64,000 nucleotides of DNA from Chloranthus sessilifolius (taxonomy: Eukaryota; Streptophyta; Magnoliopsida; Chloranthales; Chloranthaceae): assembly GCA_021018995.1 (NCBI GenBank), contig CM037598.1, forward strand, positions 50,297,185 to 50,361,184, read 5' to 3'. The translations under genes were made by a program, and so were the position numbers. Positions 33,650 through 43,990 of this stretch are shown here, one piece after another. Numbering within the stretch: the stretch's first letter is position 1; each line of letters begins with the position of its first letter. Under the pieces are notes generated by a model. The model saw only the letters and a program-made list of their open reading frames with translations. It had not been told where the DNA came from and searched no databases.

Positions 33650-33930
33650 TGAATTCTGCGCAGTGGCATGTGCGCTTGATTCATTTGGAGTTCGGAGGTC
33701 AGTAAATTGGGAATTTTAATGTTGATGTGTCTGAACTAATGATTCTGCATAGTGGCGTATGCGCTCGATCTAATTCTGCACAGTGGGATATGCACTTGAT
33801 TGCAAGTTCAGGTGGTCTGCAAATTGGGTAGTCTATGTTAGGCATTCTAGTCCTAATGTGTTTGAACCAATGATTTTGCACAGTGGCGTATGCGCTTGAT
33901 CTAATTCCGCGCAGTGGGATATGTGCTTGA
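33650..33930. repeat. Five diverged 28-30 bp units in D 3' region
   Basis: Units of the type attctgcgcagtgg plus gatatgcgcttgatt occur near 33654, 33741, 33773, 33871 and 33902, alone or in pairs, with unrelated spacers. They share the GCGCTTGATT core seen in the LTR U3 and in the antisense promoter regions. Confidence 0.8.
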
Positions 33931-34493
33931 TTGTGGGTTCAGGCGGTCTTTAGGAGTTAAAGGTCGGGTTCAAGTTTAATTTAAAGGAAGATGAGTCAGG
34001 TCTTTGTTCTTCTTTTCTTTTTCTTTTTTGGTAGTTTTTTTTAATTTTTTTTTTGGCGAAGGGATTCCCTTCTTTTTTTTTTACTATTTTTTTTTAAATA
34101 AAGGGAGTTTTGAGAATTTGAAATTTAGGGATTCTGACATAAGATCAATTCAGTGGTAAAACGGAGGAAAACGTGGCTTCCGAGACGTCGCTGAGCAGAT
34201 CCACCAGTATGGGATTTGTGGACTCGACCGTTAATGTGGTTGTCAAGACGACACTTGGTATGCCGGATACTATATCTAACCTTCTCGACGAATACTGATG
34301 ATTGTCTCTTATAGGAGGACTACAGTGACTTGTGAGTCAAGAGAGACGAGTTTTGAAAATATTTGATTTAATCATAGTTAACTATATTGATTTGCAATAT
34401 CGAGTAATTAAAAAGAGTGGGTAGTACTTACCTGTGGTGATACTTACCTGGGCTGCACACAACTTGTACGGTTCGTAGTGGTGTTGTAGTGTC

Positions 34494-35174
34494 GCGATGA
34501 GACTTTGTGGCTATTATTGTGGTGCAGTGCTCCGGATGTGATGTCGCGACGGGACTTTGGAGACTTTTTCTCTTCAGGTCTACTGTGGCAGGACTTGGCG
34601 GTTGTGATACAATGCCTTGGGATAAATGATGACGCGATGGGACCTGGGGATTAATTCGAGAAAGGGAGAGAGAGAGAGTCTGTTGCATTAGCGATGGGAC
34701 ATGACCAAGTTTTCCCTCTCTTCGTCATACGGCGTGGCATGCATTGTTTGAGCCTTATTTTGTTTTTAGGTAGTGAGGTTTGCGATGGGACGTCGACTGG
34801 ACGTAGTTAGCGATGGGACATTGGTAAGATGTTTGGGCAATAGGCGTGTCTTGTTTATTTCTTTGGTAGATCTTGAGTTATGTGAGATCACGTTGTGATT
34901 GCGTCGTGATTGGCTTAGTTTTTTTGGCGGTGTGCCTTTGACTTTTCACGATGGGTCATGAGGGTATGACTAATTTATTGTGATGAGACTGGTTATTGGG
35001 GTGACGTCGTTGCTTGTGCATGTTATCGCAGTGGGGTCTTCCTTTTTTTGGTGGGGTTATGAGGGCATTGCGGTAAGGGGCATGTGTGTCTTTTTGGGAC
35101 AACCTGTGAGGCTGCGCGATGGGACAAAAGGGTGTGACTGCGACGTGATGAAAGAATCTTGGCCGCGATGGGAC
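34494..35174. repeat. GCGATGGGAC decamer array in D 3' region
   Basis: Six exact copies of gcgatgggac (34634, 34691, 34782, 34810, 35116, 35165) and several near copies (34494, 34546 and others) in 680 bp. A related site, GGTGATGGGAC on the minus strand, lies at 52850-52860 beside the right LTR of D. Confidence 0.85.
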
Positions 35175-35598
35175 AAAAGGGTCTTGAGGGAATAAATTTC
35201 ATCCAAAATCAGGTATTACGCGCCGGTTTTCAGGCGCTCAATCTGATTGCACGCTTGAGTTCGAGCATAAGATCTCGGGCTTGAAAGGTCATTTACGCGC
35301 GGTTATGTACGTGTGCAATTGGATTATGCGCTATGGTCGATGCACGTGACCGAGGCGTCACCTGGTCATCGTGCAGTCAAGGTATAGGTGACCTTTCGTA
35401 TTATGTGTTTACAAGGGGTCGTTTAATTGGTTTGCGCAGTCTATCATCTGCGTGGGATCAGAGCATCGCGTGGATGGCGCAGGCAACGGTTCAATTGCGC
35501 GCTCGGGTCAGAGCTCGTGTTTAGGATTATGCCTCATGTGGATGGCGCGTGATCTAATTAAGCGCACCCTGTTCGAGCGTGTGATTGTGTTCGTACTC

Positions 35599-35606
35599 TA
35601 TATAAG
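35599..35606 (+). promoter_or_regulatory. Plus-strand TATA-like box, antisense relic unit 1
   Basis: tatataag, preceded by GCGC-motif sequence similar to that before 38197 and followed about 480 bp later by a hairpin-plus-tail (36080-36106) like the one that ends the PMD gene. Confidence 0.5.
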
Positions 35607-36079
35607 CGAAAGGGCTTTCATTTGTTTTTCATTTTGGTTTAGTCTTGAGTTTTGACCTTTTTGGTGTATTTTATGTTCTGAAATTCTTGTTTTAGTGATA
35701 TCGGGCGATCTAAGCGTCTGATTGAGATGCCATTTCTTCCTTTGTTCGTTATCTCGGGTGATCTCCGTCCTGAGGTGATGCTCGTGGACGGTGTTGTTTT
35801 GGGAATGGGTGGTATTGGGAATGAGTGCGCTAGTCTTCACATCGATCCTTTTTAAGGAGCAGTGAAGGCAGCGTTGAAGTGGCGGGGGTGGAGGAGGTGA
35901 AGATAGCAGGAGAGCAGGAGTAAAAAGTGGGGGGATGTGTTCCCAACCAAGGCTCCCTGAAGTCTCTGATTGGACGCTTTAAGAAAAATCTGCTCATCGC
36001 TTTGTTTCTGTTTCGAACCCAGTCTTCGTTTTGGGTTGTAGGTTAAAGTTTTAGGTTTTCGTTTTGGGTTGTAAATTCA

Positions 36080-36106
36080 AGAGGTATGCCTCTGGTGATA
36101 GTTGTA
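36080..36106 (+). terminator. Hairpin and tail, relic unit 1
   Basis: agaggtatgcctct forms a 5-bp stem and is followed by ggtgatagttgtaaa. The same layout with different stem bases occurs at 37261 and 42372, each at the 3' side of an antisense unit. It is likely part of a 3' UTR; a role in 3' end formation is inferred. Confidence 0.5.
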
Positions 36107-37260
36107 AAATTTTAAATTATAAATAAAGGAGTATTTTTTTGTTTTGTTTTATGCTTGTTTATTTGTCTGTTTATTAACAGATTAATTAGATTTGTTTAGT
36201 TTAGTTTTGGTCTTAACTTAGAGTTTTAGAATTCATTTCAAATTTATTCAGGGTTTATCCTGAGATTAATTTGTCTTATTGAGCCTCGTTTAGAGAATTT
36301 ACTTGGTTTTATTTGATTAATTGGGGGCATTTTTTTTAGTTAGGGTCTCACTCCAATGAATTGTTGTTGTTTCTCTTTATTATTTAATTTAATTTAATTA
36401 AAAGTTTTTTGTTGATTTAAGGTTTGATTTTAACTTGAGTTTTAGTCTTTTTTTTTTGAAAAGTGTGAGTTTTCTTAGAGCTCTAGATAGGTGTTAAATG
36501 TTCAAATCCTATTAGTTTATCCATTTTGCTTTGGATCTGTCTCTTAGGGGGTTGAGTTGTGTAATTATTGGTTCATGCATGTTTGCTATGGATCATGGTC
36601 TTTCAAAGGGGGCATGCGTTTGGTTTAGGTTTAATTTAGATTAGAAAGGTTTAAAGATGTGACACTTGTCATTTGATGGTTTAGGGAGTATCATCTATAA
36701 ATTTGTGAGCAAAAAGTCTTATTATTTTGAAATTTATTTTATGTTTGGGATTGAAGGTTTTAACTCATTCTTTTGGGGCATTTTTTTTTATGTCTTTTCT
36801 TCCCTTCTCTTTAGTTTCTCGGGTGTTTGACCAGAGAAATTGTGTTTATTGTGTGGGCTCTTGAGACTGAAAGAGATTGGGAAAGCAAGGTAGCAGTCGA
36901 ATTGCTGCCATGCTAAGGAAAGAGATGGAGGAGAAGCATGGTCAGGGTTCTCGTGACCGATGCTTATTTTTTCTCGGTAGGGTTTACGGATTCAGCGTTA
37001 GTTGCTCCTCCTTTTTAGTGTTTCCAAGGAGGGCTGCTAAGGGTGGATCCTGCAGGTCCTGGGTGGCTTTCCGTGAGCCACTCTTTCTTTTTTGTCGGCT
37101 TGGGGCAAGGGGAGGAGGTTATTACTGTTAGAATTTGTTCAGGGTGCCTCCTTGCTCTGGGTTTCTTCGAGATTTCTAGCTTCCCGAATAAATTCGGATT
37201 CAGGGATTGCCTTAACATGCAGATTTTTTTTTTAGTTTCTTGTCTTAAATTATATATTCA

Positions 37261-37290
37261 GAGGGTATGCCCTCGGTGTATTTTGTAATT
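37261..37290 (+). terminator. Hairpin and tail, relic unit 2
   Basis: gagggtatgccctc forms a 5-bp stem and is followed by ggtgtattttgtaat. See 36080 and 42372. Confidence 0.5.
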
Positions 37291-38196
37291 ATTTATTTAT
37301 TTATGTAGTGGTTATGATTTTAAATTCTTTTATAAATTTTAGTTCAGTTTGTTTTGAGCTTATTTGATTTATTTGGAATGTGGGATTTACTTGTTTAATT
37401 TATTTATTTGAGATCAGGACATGTTAGGAGTATTCTGTTTTGTGTTTGATTTAGTTTGGGGTTAATCGAAGTGTATGAATGAGGGCATTTCTGGTCTTAA
37501 TGTATAAAAGGAAGAAGGAAGGGGGACATTTTTTAGTTGTTTAATTTAATTTTAATTGGGATTGTGTGTGACATGGGGGCATTCTTTTTTTTTTCTTTAG
37601 TTTTAGATCGGTGTTAGTTGAGGCAAAATTTGCGTTTAGCTTAAGTTTTGGTTTGAGACAAATTTTCCTCTCTTTTTTGGTTTTAGCTTTAGTTGGGGTG
37701 TGCGAATGGTGTTAGGTAATTTTTTGTTCTTCCCTTTTTTAGGGCGTATATTTTTCGAGTTGGGGGGTGTTCTTGGATCAGTCCTGACAAAGTCAAGGTT
37801 TAGACTGGTAATTGGTGTTAGGAATCTCGTAGTTTAGGTCTATGAAAGTGCTGCTTTGTATCCATATATCTTTTTGTGTTTTCCAGGGAATTGCGCGCTT
37901 CACTATAAGGGTTTAAATGAATTGTACCCCAAATTTGAAGCACGTATTCCAAGGCATTAGAATGTTATTAAGTGTTCATGTTTGATCGCGTAATCCAATT
38001 AAGCGCTAGGTGTTGTGCGCTTGATTAGGGTGGTGGTGGTTACTATGGACGTGACTGGTGGCATTCACACGCCACGAGGCGGGCGACGATTAGATTGTGC
38101 GCTCTAGATCCGTCGTGTAATTATAATTAAGCACTGCTATGTTGGTGCGCTATTGGTTTAAATGCATATATTTAAGCGCGCGATTCAACTGTTCCC

Positions 38197-38203
38197 TATA
38201 AAT
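38197..38203 (+). promoter_or_regulatory. TATA box of the antisense PMD gene
   Basis: tataaat in ccctataaatggc, about 177 bp before ATG 38374, followed by a pyrimidine-rich leader. The upstream 300 bp hold ccaattaagcgc, gtgcgcttgatt, tgtgcgctct and ttaagcgcgcgatt, motifs that are also frequent in the U3 of the D LTR. Confidence 0.65.
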
Positions 38204-38373
38204 GGCTTAAAGTCTCTCATTTTCTTCACGCAATCCGTTTGTCTCTGATTCTCTGGTTTTCTTATTTCTGTGCGCTCTAGTTTTCGTGTTTTCATGATAT
38301 CTTGTGATCCGGTCATCCGTTTCAGACGTCGTTTCTTCCATTCTCTTTAGTTTCTCAGGCTCTTTGTTCTAGG

Positions 38374-41300
38374 ATGGAGGGTGGGGTTAGTGGTAGACCT
38401 ACTCTTACTATTTCTGAGTTGGAGAGGATGCTAGGGGCAGAGATAGGTGAGATGTACGAGGCTCGGACTAACGCTGTCGTCAAGGAGGATGTTGTTGGGG
38501 AGGAAGTTGGAGAGGAGGTCCTGGAGTTTGACCAGTCGGCAGTCGGGGAGGTGGTGCTCAAGATTGAGCAGAGGGGTGTTGAGGGTGAGGGTGAGAGAGT
38601 TGAAGGTGAGGTACTCGCAGGTTAGGGGGACTAATGGTGCAGTCGCAGAGCATCCGGATTGTAGGCACTTCCCGCTGGAGGATTTCTTTGCCCGAGGCTG
38701 GGTAAGCACTCATGAGCAAGAGTTCTTCCATTTTCATAGTGACTTAGGTTATGACATAGGCTTATTAGGATTTGGAACCCTTCTAATTTATGTCGAACCT
38801 GCATTAATGACTGATTGTGTGTTTACTCATGCATCATGATTGTATCTAGAGGTAGAGGTAGGTCATGTTTCTACTCAGTTGTTCTCATCATATTTCTCAC
38901 GTTTGTTGTTATTGTCATTGTGTTCGGGGCATATTTGACTCTCTTCTAGTTTCCCCTTTTTTTTTTATTAGTTTGCCTTTCGTCATAAGTATGTGTTAGT
39001 TTTATTATTATTGTTTGTATTTCGTTCAATAGGAGCCCCCGCAGCTGGCTATCAGCTCGACATGGGCCGAGTCTCATGCCTTGTATTGTGCCTTGCCGGA
39101 GTTTCAGCAGGCGCGGCTAGTGTCTTTCGGTTTCACACCGATCCTCGACCTAGAGCCCTTTCATGTTGATCGCGGCCTGATCGCGGTGATTCTAGAGAGG
39201 TGGAGGGAGGAGCATCAGACACTTCTCTTTTTAGTAGGCATGATGTTACCGACTCCAGAGGACTGGGTCCGCATCACTGGTCTTCATTTTGAGGGCAAGT
39301 TGATCACGGGGCAGATGGCAGGGCATTATCTGGAGGTGTGTGAGGAGATCTTAGGTGTGTCGTATAGGTCGAGTAGCTCGGGGCCAGGTATAGTTTGGTT
39401 TACTTGGTTTTCTGATACATTTGCGAGTGGCTTTGTCCCCCTGAGGCGCCATTCAGAAGCGAAGGCAGCCTATGAGGCGCGTTGTGCAGTGGTGGCGGGT
39501 CGGGTGCCCGTGGTGGAGCCAGAATTAGCTGCGGATAGGGTGCTCCGAGCATTATTGATGCACTTCCATGGTGCGGTACTTTTCTGTTATTCGACTCGGG
39601 CATGTGTCACCGGGTTATTTTTTATGGTTCTTGGGGATCTGGATTGAGTCCCTGCCTATGCGTGGGGTGCGGCCGTATTGGCACATCTTTATGAGAAACT
39701 TTACCTCCGAGGACAGGGTGTTGCATCGATTAGCGACTTCCTTCCTTTCATCCAGGTGAGTTTAATTAATTAATGTCACAATGTCTTTAGTTTGGTTAAT
39801 TTTAAGTCGTTTAACAGTAGATGTTTCTCCTTATGTGTTGCTGCTATTGTTGTTACTTTTCCTTTTAGTTTTGGGCGTATGATCATTTCTCTTTCCTTTG
39901 TTCGAGGGTTTCGTCGGGTGTGAATTTTATGTTCCTGCGGATGCATGTGTGGAGGGAGGCGTTGACGGGTCGTCGCTGGTCTTTGGATCTTCAGACCGCA
40001 CGAGGCCTCTTTGAGGACATGCATGCAGGGCAGGTGTAGATTGTCATGCGTACATTTTTTGTTTTTGTTTTGGTGTTCTAGGATTTAAGTCTTCATTGAG
40101 AGATCGGCTCGTTCGTTTGGTTATAGGTGATCTGGAGTTTGTATGAGGATGAGGAGGACGCAGGTGTGCCAATGATTTAGTCCGGCTGGCCTTCTTTGAT
40201 GTGGACATATGGGTCCACTATTTTGAGAGGGTGGAGAGGATTCACACTTCTCGCGTGGTACGACAGCTGGGGCTCGCTCAGGGAGTCCCTCCAGAGATTC
40301 ACCACAGAGTGGTGAAGAGGATGACCGACCCTCCTAACCAAAATTTTATGGCACGGATGGCCCTTCAGATAGCAGACTTTAGAGCTGGGGGGACTAGAGT
40401 TAGAGGGGCGCACGATGAGGTGGACGCCGGACACCTGAGAGTATGCGCGGTGGTTTAGTGCGTTGGGTGGCGGGCGCCTCTTCACACGTCCATTCCATGG
40501 AAGCGACTCTTTCGTGATTGGAGGGCCGGAGTCGGCGTCAGCTTTGAGAGAGAGGTTGGCTGCATTGGAGCAGGGCCATGTCACCGCAAGCGTGCGGGGG
40601 GCATTAGATGCTCTCCACAGGGCGATGGAGTGGATGGGGTGTGCTCCTTGTTCGGATGAGGAGATGCTGTAGTCTTTAGCCTCCTCAGTTGCTCAAGCCA
40701 GGGGAGCGGAGGATGAGTTGGGAGTTCGATTAGCGGAGACTCGACGGCTCCTGGTGAGTTAACTTACATTTTTTTATGATTATTATGTGGACTTGGTTTT
40801 CTGGTCATTCTGACATGGTTGTGGTGTCTTGTTTTTTTTTGTTTTGGACAGTCTGAGAGAGAGGGTGAGGTTGCTCATCAGGCGGCATTGCTGGATGTTT
40901 ATCGCCATCAGTCGCTAGCTAATCAGGAGATAACGGCCAGTCTACGATCTGAGATTAACCGATTGGTAAGCATCCTCACAAGTATGGTTATGTTTAATCG
41001 TTAGCATTGTGAGATCGTCGACTGATATGTTTATTATTACTTGTAGAGAGCCGAGCTGGCCGTCGGAGTCTCGTTCCGGCATTTGATCCATCTTCAGTTG
41101 CTTCCTCCAGTTGGGTGGATCCAGGGATGGTTCAGCTTCAGGCTGAGCTAGATCATTGGGTAAGCTTCGTTCAATCTGTTTTGTTGTTTGCGTCATTACG
41201 TTAGTTTGTTGAGTGTCGTTGTTTTGCTTTCTTAGTAGTTTACTAATATTATGTGGTATTTCAGCGTCAGGTCACCGAGGAACTTCAGATGAGGGAGGCG

Positions 41301-42256
41301 ATTGCTGCCTTTCTACATCTGCAGAGCCAGGTAAAGTTTCTTTTGATGTGAGATAATTCTGTTTTGGTTGTTCCATCTTTATCTTGTTTTGACATATCTT
41401 GGATTATTTAGTTCTTTGTGCAGGCTGTTCCAAATTCCGCTCCTGAGGCTCCCCCTCAGGAGTCTATTCCTATCCCTACTTAGGTATGTTTTAGTTATTG
41501 TGTTTGTAGTTATTTATTATTATAGTATTTTTTTGATATATTCGTCTATTTTTTTTATTGTAGGTGCTTACGTTTGCTGTCTCTGTGCCTCCTGCTGATC
41601 CAGTGACCGCTGAGACAGTCGAGCGACTCCTAAGGGAGAGGTTGGATCTGGTATAGCTCTTTCCCCTTCTTTTTTTTTCAAAGTTTCTCATTTTTTTCAT
41701 GTATATATATTAGTTTTTGCTTGACTTGATGCAATTATGCAGGTTCGTTCATCAGCTAGAGGAGGAGCACCTAGAGGTGGGGCGAGCGCGCGCCACTCCT
41801 GAGGCGAGACGAGTCCTTGGGGAGACGCGGAGTCAGGCTGACTTATTTATCAAGATGATGGCCACTCAGATGACTCATACTGAGGCATTAGAGGTGGCTC
41901 GTCGGACGACGCGGGCAGAGATGCAGGCATTCCTAGATGAGCTACAATATCGTCTGATGAGGAGTGAGCGAGGTATATATAGGCTAGCTCATCAGCTTGA
42001 TGGGTCAGAGTCGAGGGTTACGAGTTCTTCGGTCGGGCAGTCTCATCGCACATCACATGATCATGTCAGGGGTGATGCTCGCGAGGATGCGGTGGTTGGT
42101 GAGGTTCTTGCGAGGTATCTTGCTCGTTCTCGATCGAGACAGTCTGTTAGTCAGACGAGTGAGGGGGGATCTATGGCAGGGCCTCGTCGTTTAGAGGTTT
42201 TGCCGACTCTGAGTGCCAGGATTATATTTTCGGAGGACCAGTCCACATGCCTCTGA
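38374..42256 (+). pseudogene. Antisense plant mobile domain (PMD) gene carried by D
   Basis: On the strand opposite to D lies a multi-exon gene. The exon from 39033 reads WAESHALYCALPEFQQARLV, DRGLIAVILERWREEHQTLL, LPTPEDWVRITGLHFEGKLI and, past 39640, AYAWGAAVLAHLY. Further exons give FWAYDHFSF and TSRVVRQLGLAQGVPPEI. These are the hallmarks of the plant mobile domain (aminotransferase-like), known from MAIN/MAIL proteins and from transposons. The C-terminal exons (40852-42256) are Glu/Arg/Gln-rich and look like coiled coil. Nine GT-AG introns are visible: 38702-39032, 39756-39868, 40034-40126, 40754-40851, 40966-41046, 41160-41264, 41331-41423, 41484-41563 and 41651-41742. The start is taken at 38374 after the TATA box, but the first exon is uncertain. 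It has at least a few breaks. Its role is unknown; host PMD proteins act in silencing and meristem upkeep. Confidence 0.75.
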
Positions 42257-42371
42257 GCTGATAATACTGGGGATAGTAGTGCTCGACCGTCCCAGTGGCA
42301 GCGTAGGGATTAGGTTTATGTGGTTTTTTTTTGTTTTTTTATATGTCTATAGCATGTGTTGTTGTATATAT

Positions 42372-42400
42372 AGGGGGTGTCCCTAGTGATAGGTGTAAAA
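42372..42400 (+). terminator. Hairpin and tail after the PMD gene
   Basis: agggggtgtccct can form a 4-bp stem and is followed by agtgataggtgtaaa, 115 bp after the last codon. Third member of the set at 36080 and 37261. Confidence 0.5.
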
Positions 42401-43990
42401 AGAAATGGAAATTTTTTTGACACATATATATATAGAGATTTTCTTTTATTTAGATATACTTGACTGACTCTTTTTCCTTTTGGTTACCTCTTGCATCTAC
42501 TTTTGCTTTCAATTTCTTTAGCGTTGTCAACCTTCATTGGCATTTGAATGCTTCCTGAGTTGGCCTAGTGATGGTTGAAGGCTATTTACATATCTACACA
42601 TGTGAGAGTAATGCTGTCAGTAGTTTTGTTCGCCCCCTCGCTGATTGTCAAAAGGGGTGAGTATCTCTGACCGGAGTCTGGTAGTAAAGATGGATATGTT
42701 CTCTCTTTTTTTCTTTTTTCTTATTTTATTTTATTTTTTTTGTTTTTGTTTTTGAAACGAAAATTATGCAATAGGGAAAACAAATAGCTAAAATGGAAAT
42801 AATAACAAGATAATAAAAAAAAATAAAAAAAAATGCCCCAGTGTAGGAGCGTGGTAGGATCGGCAGTATGGTATCTTCGGTAGTGCTTCCCGGAGGGTAA
42901 CTTCATCATTTCTTATTTTCTTTGGGGACAAGCCGGTGCTTCTGACATGATTCTTCCTAAAATAAATGCCCTAGCATTAAGGTGCAATGGAGCTTTTTCG
43001 GGTTTCGAGATAAGAACTTTAGGTTTATAAGCAGTCATGGGTATCTGGTGAGTTTGTTTTGAAGAAAAATGTTGATCGGTACTGTCACCGAACTGGGGAA
43101 GTCAACTTTATGATTAGGTCAGTTGTATACGGGGGTCTATCCTAGGGTGGTGGTCATCCTATCCCGTGGTTTTTAATTTAGGGAGAAGTACGGTATGTAT
43201 AGTAAGTGATTGCGTTAGTCGTCATTCATCAGTTTTTGGCTTCATTTCTAGGAATATCCTACAAGGCTTTTGATTTATTATCCAAAAATAAAAAGTAACG
43301 GAGGGAGGTAAAGCTCAGTGATGGGAGGAGTAGTTTATATCTAATGCTTTTCAAAAAGGATAGGTAACAATCTTTTTCTCAGAGGGGTGCGGGATGCCAT
43401 GATCGAGCTCTTCATCATGCTTCAGCACCATCAAAATCTCATATTCTATGGTTAGCAGGAGTTTATCCTCCTCCCGCCACCTTACGACAACATCTAGTAG
43501 TATGGGGACATCAGCGGTGCCCTCGCAGCTTTCTTATACACTTCTAGTGAAATTACCAGAGATGCCCTCACGGTCTACTTATGCTCCCCTGAGCTCATTA
43601 ACTTGTTCATTCATCATAATGCTCTCACTCCATTCTTTTGAACATGTAAATGCGTATCTTTTTTGAAAGCATCTTGCTAGCGCAAGAATAATGAGTTTTG
43701 ATTGAACCTAACATCTTCAATTTTTTTTTGCTCCAATGTCTCCTCCAATGGCGAGGGAAGAGAAGTGAGGATTGGGCGTTACTTATGATTTTGAAATAGG
43801 TTAGATAGGTCACTATTCCATTGATCAAATTGCTCAAGTGAGAAAAAAAGGGGAGCAATAGATTGGAGGTCTTAAGGATATTTTAAGAATTGAAGGCGTA
43901 CGACCAATGAATGGGCCGTGACGACTACGAGGGTGGTAAGTATAAGTATTGAACCACAGGATATGACGATCACAAGGTTAGGGGTAGTAT
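42401..43990 (-). other. D: noncoding region between integrase and PMD gene
   Basis: About 1.6 kb with T-rich and A-rich tracts (42700-42835) and no convincing reading on either strand. The 3' end of the antisense gene and the 3' end of integrase face each other across this stretch. Confidence 0.65.

Larger units (their letters stand above)
33131..35580. other. D: repeat-rich noncoding region next to 3' LTR
   Basis: Contains a 28-30 bp repeat series (33650-33930), T-rich tracts (34005-34115), a GCGATGGGAC decamer array (34494-35174) and a GCGC-motif region (35200-35580) that ends in a plus-strand TATA-like box. I see no gene on either strand. Confidence 0.75.
35607..38190 (+). other. D: two relic antisense units, mostly noncoding
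   Basis: 35607-36110 runs from a TATA-like box to a hairpin tail and has only short readings. 36110-37300 is AT-rich and ends with a second hairpin tail at 37261-37290; the reading 36877-37131 (84 codons) has no family I recognise. 37300-37890 repeats features of 36110-36800 (gggggcattttttttag-like pieces, T-rich). 37890-38190 is a GCGC-motif region before the PMD gene. I read this as decayed, partly deleted copies of the neighbouring antisense unit. Confidence 0.5.

Noticed and set aside
34428-34688. 86-codon minus-strand reading in the D decamer array
   Set aside because: Low-complexity Ser/Thr/His-rich product of the array region.
36877-37131. 84-codon plus-strand reading in D
   Set aside because: No family recognised; composition unlike the PMD exons; treated as part of a relic unit.
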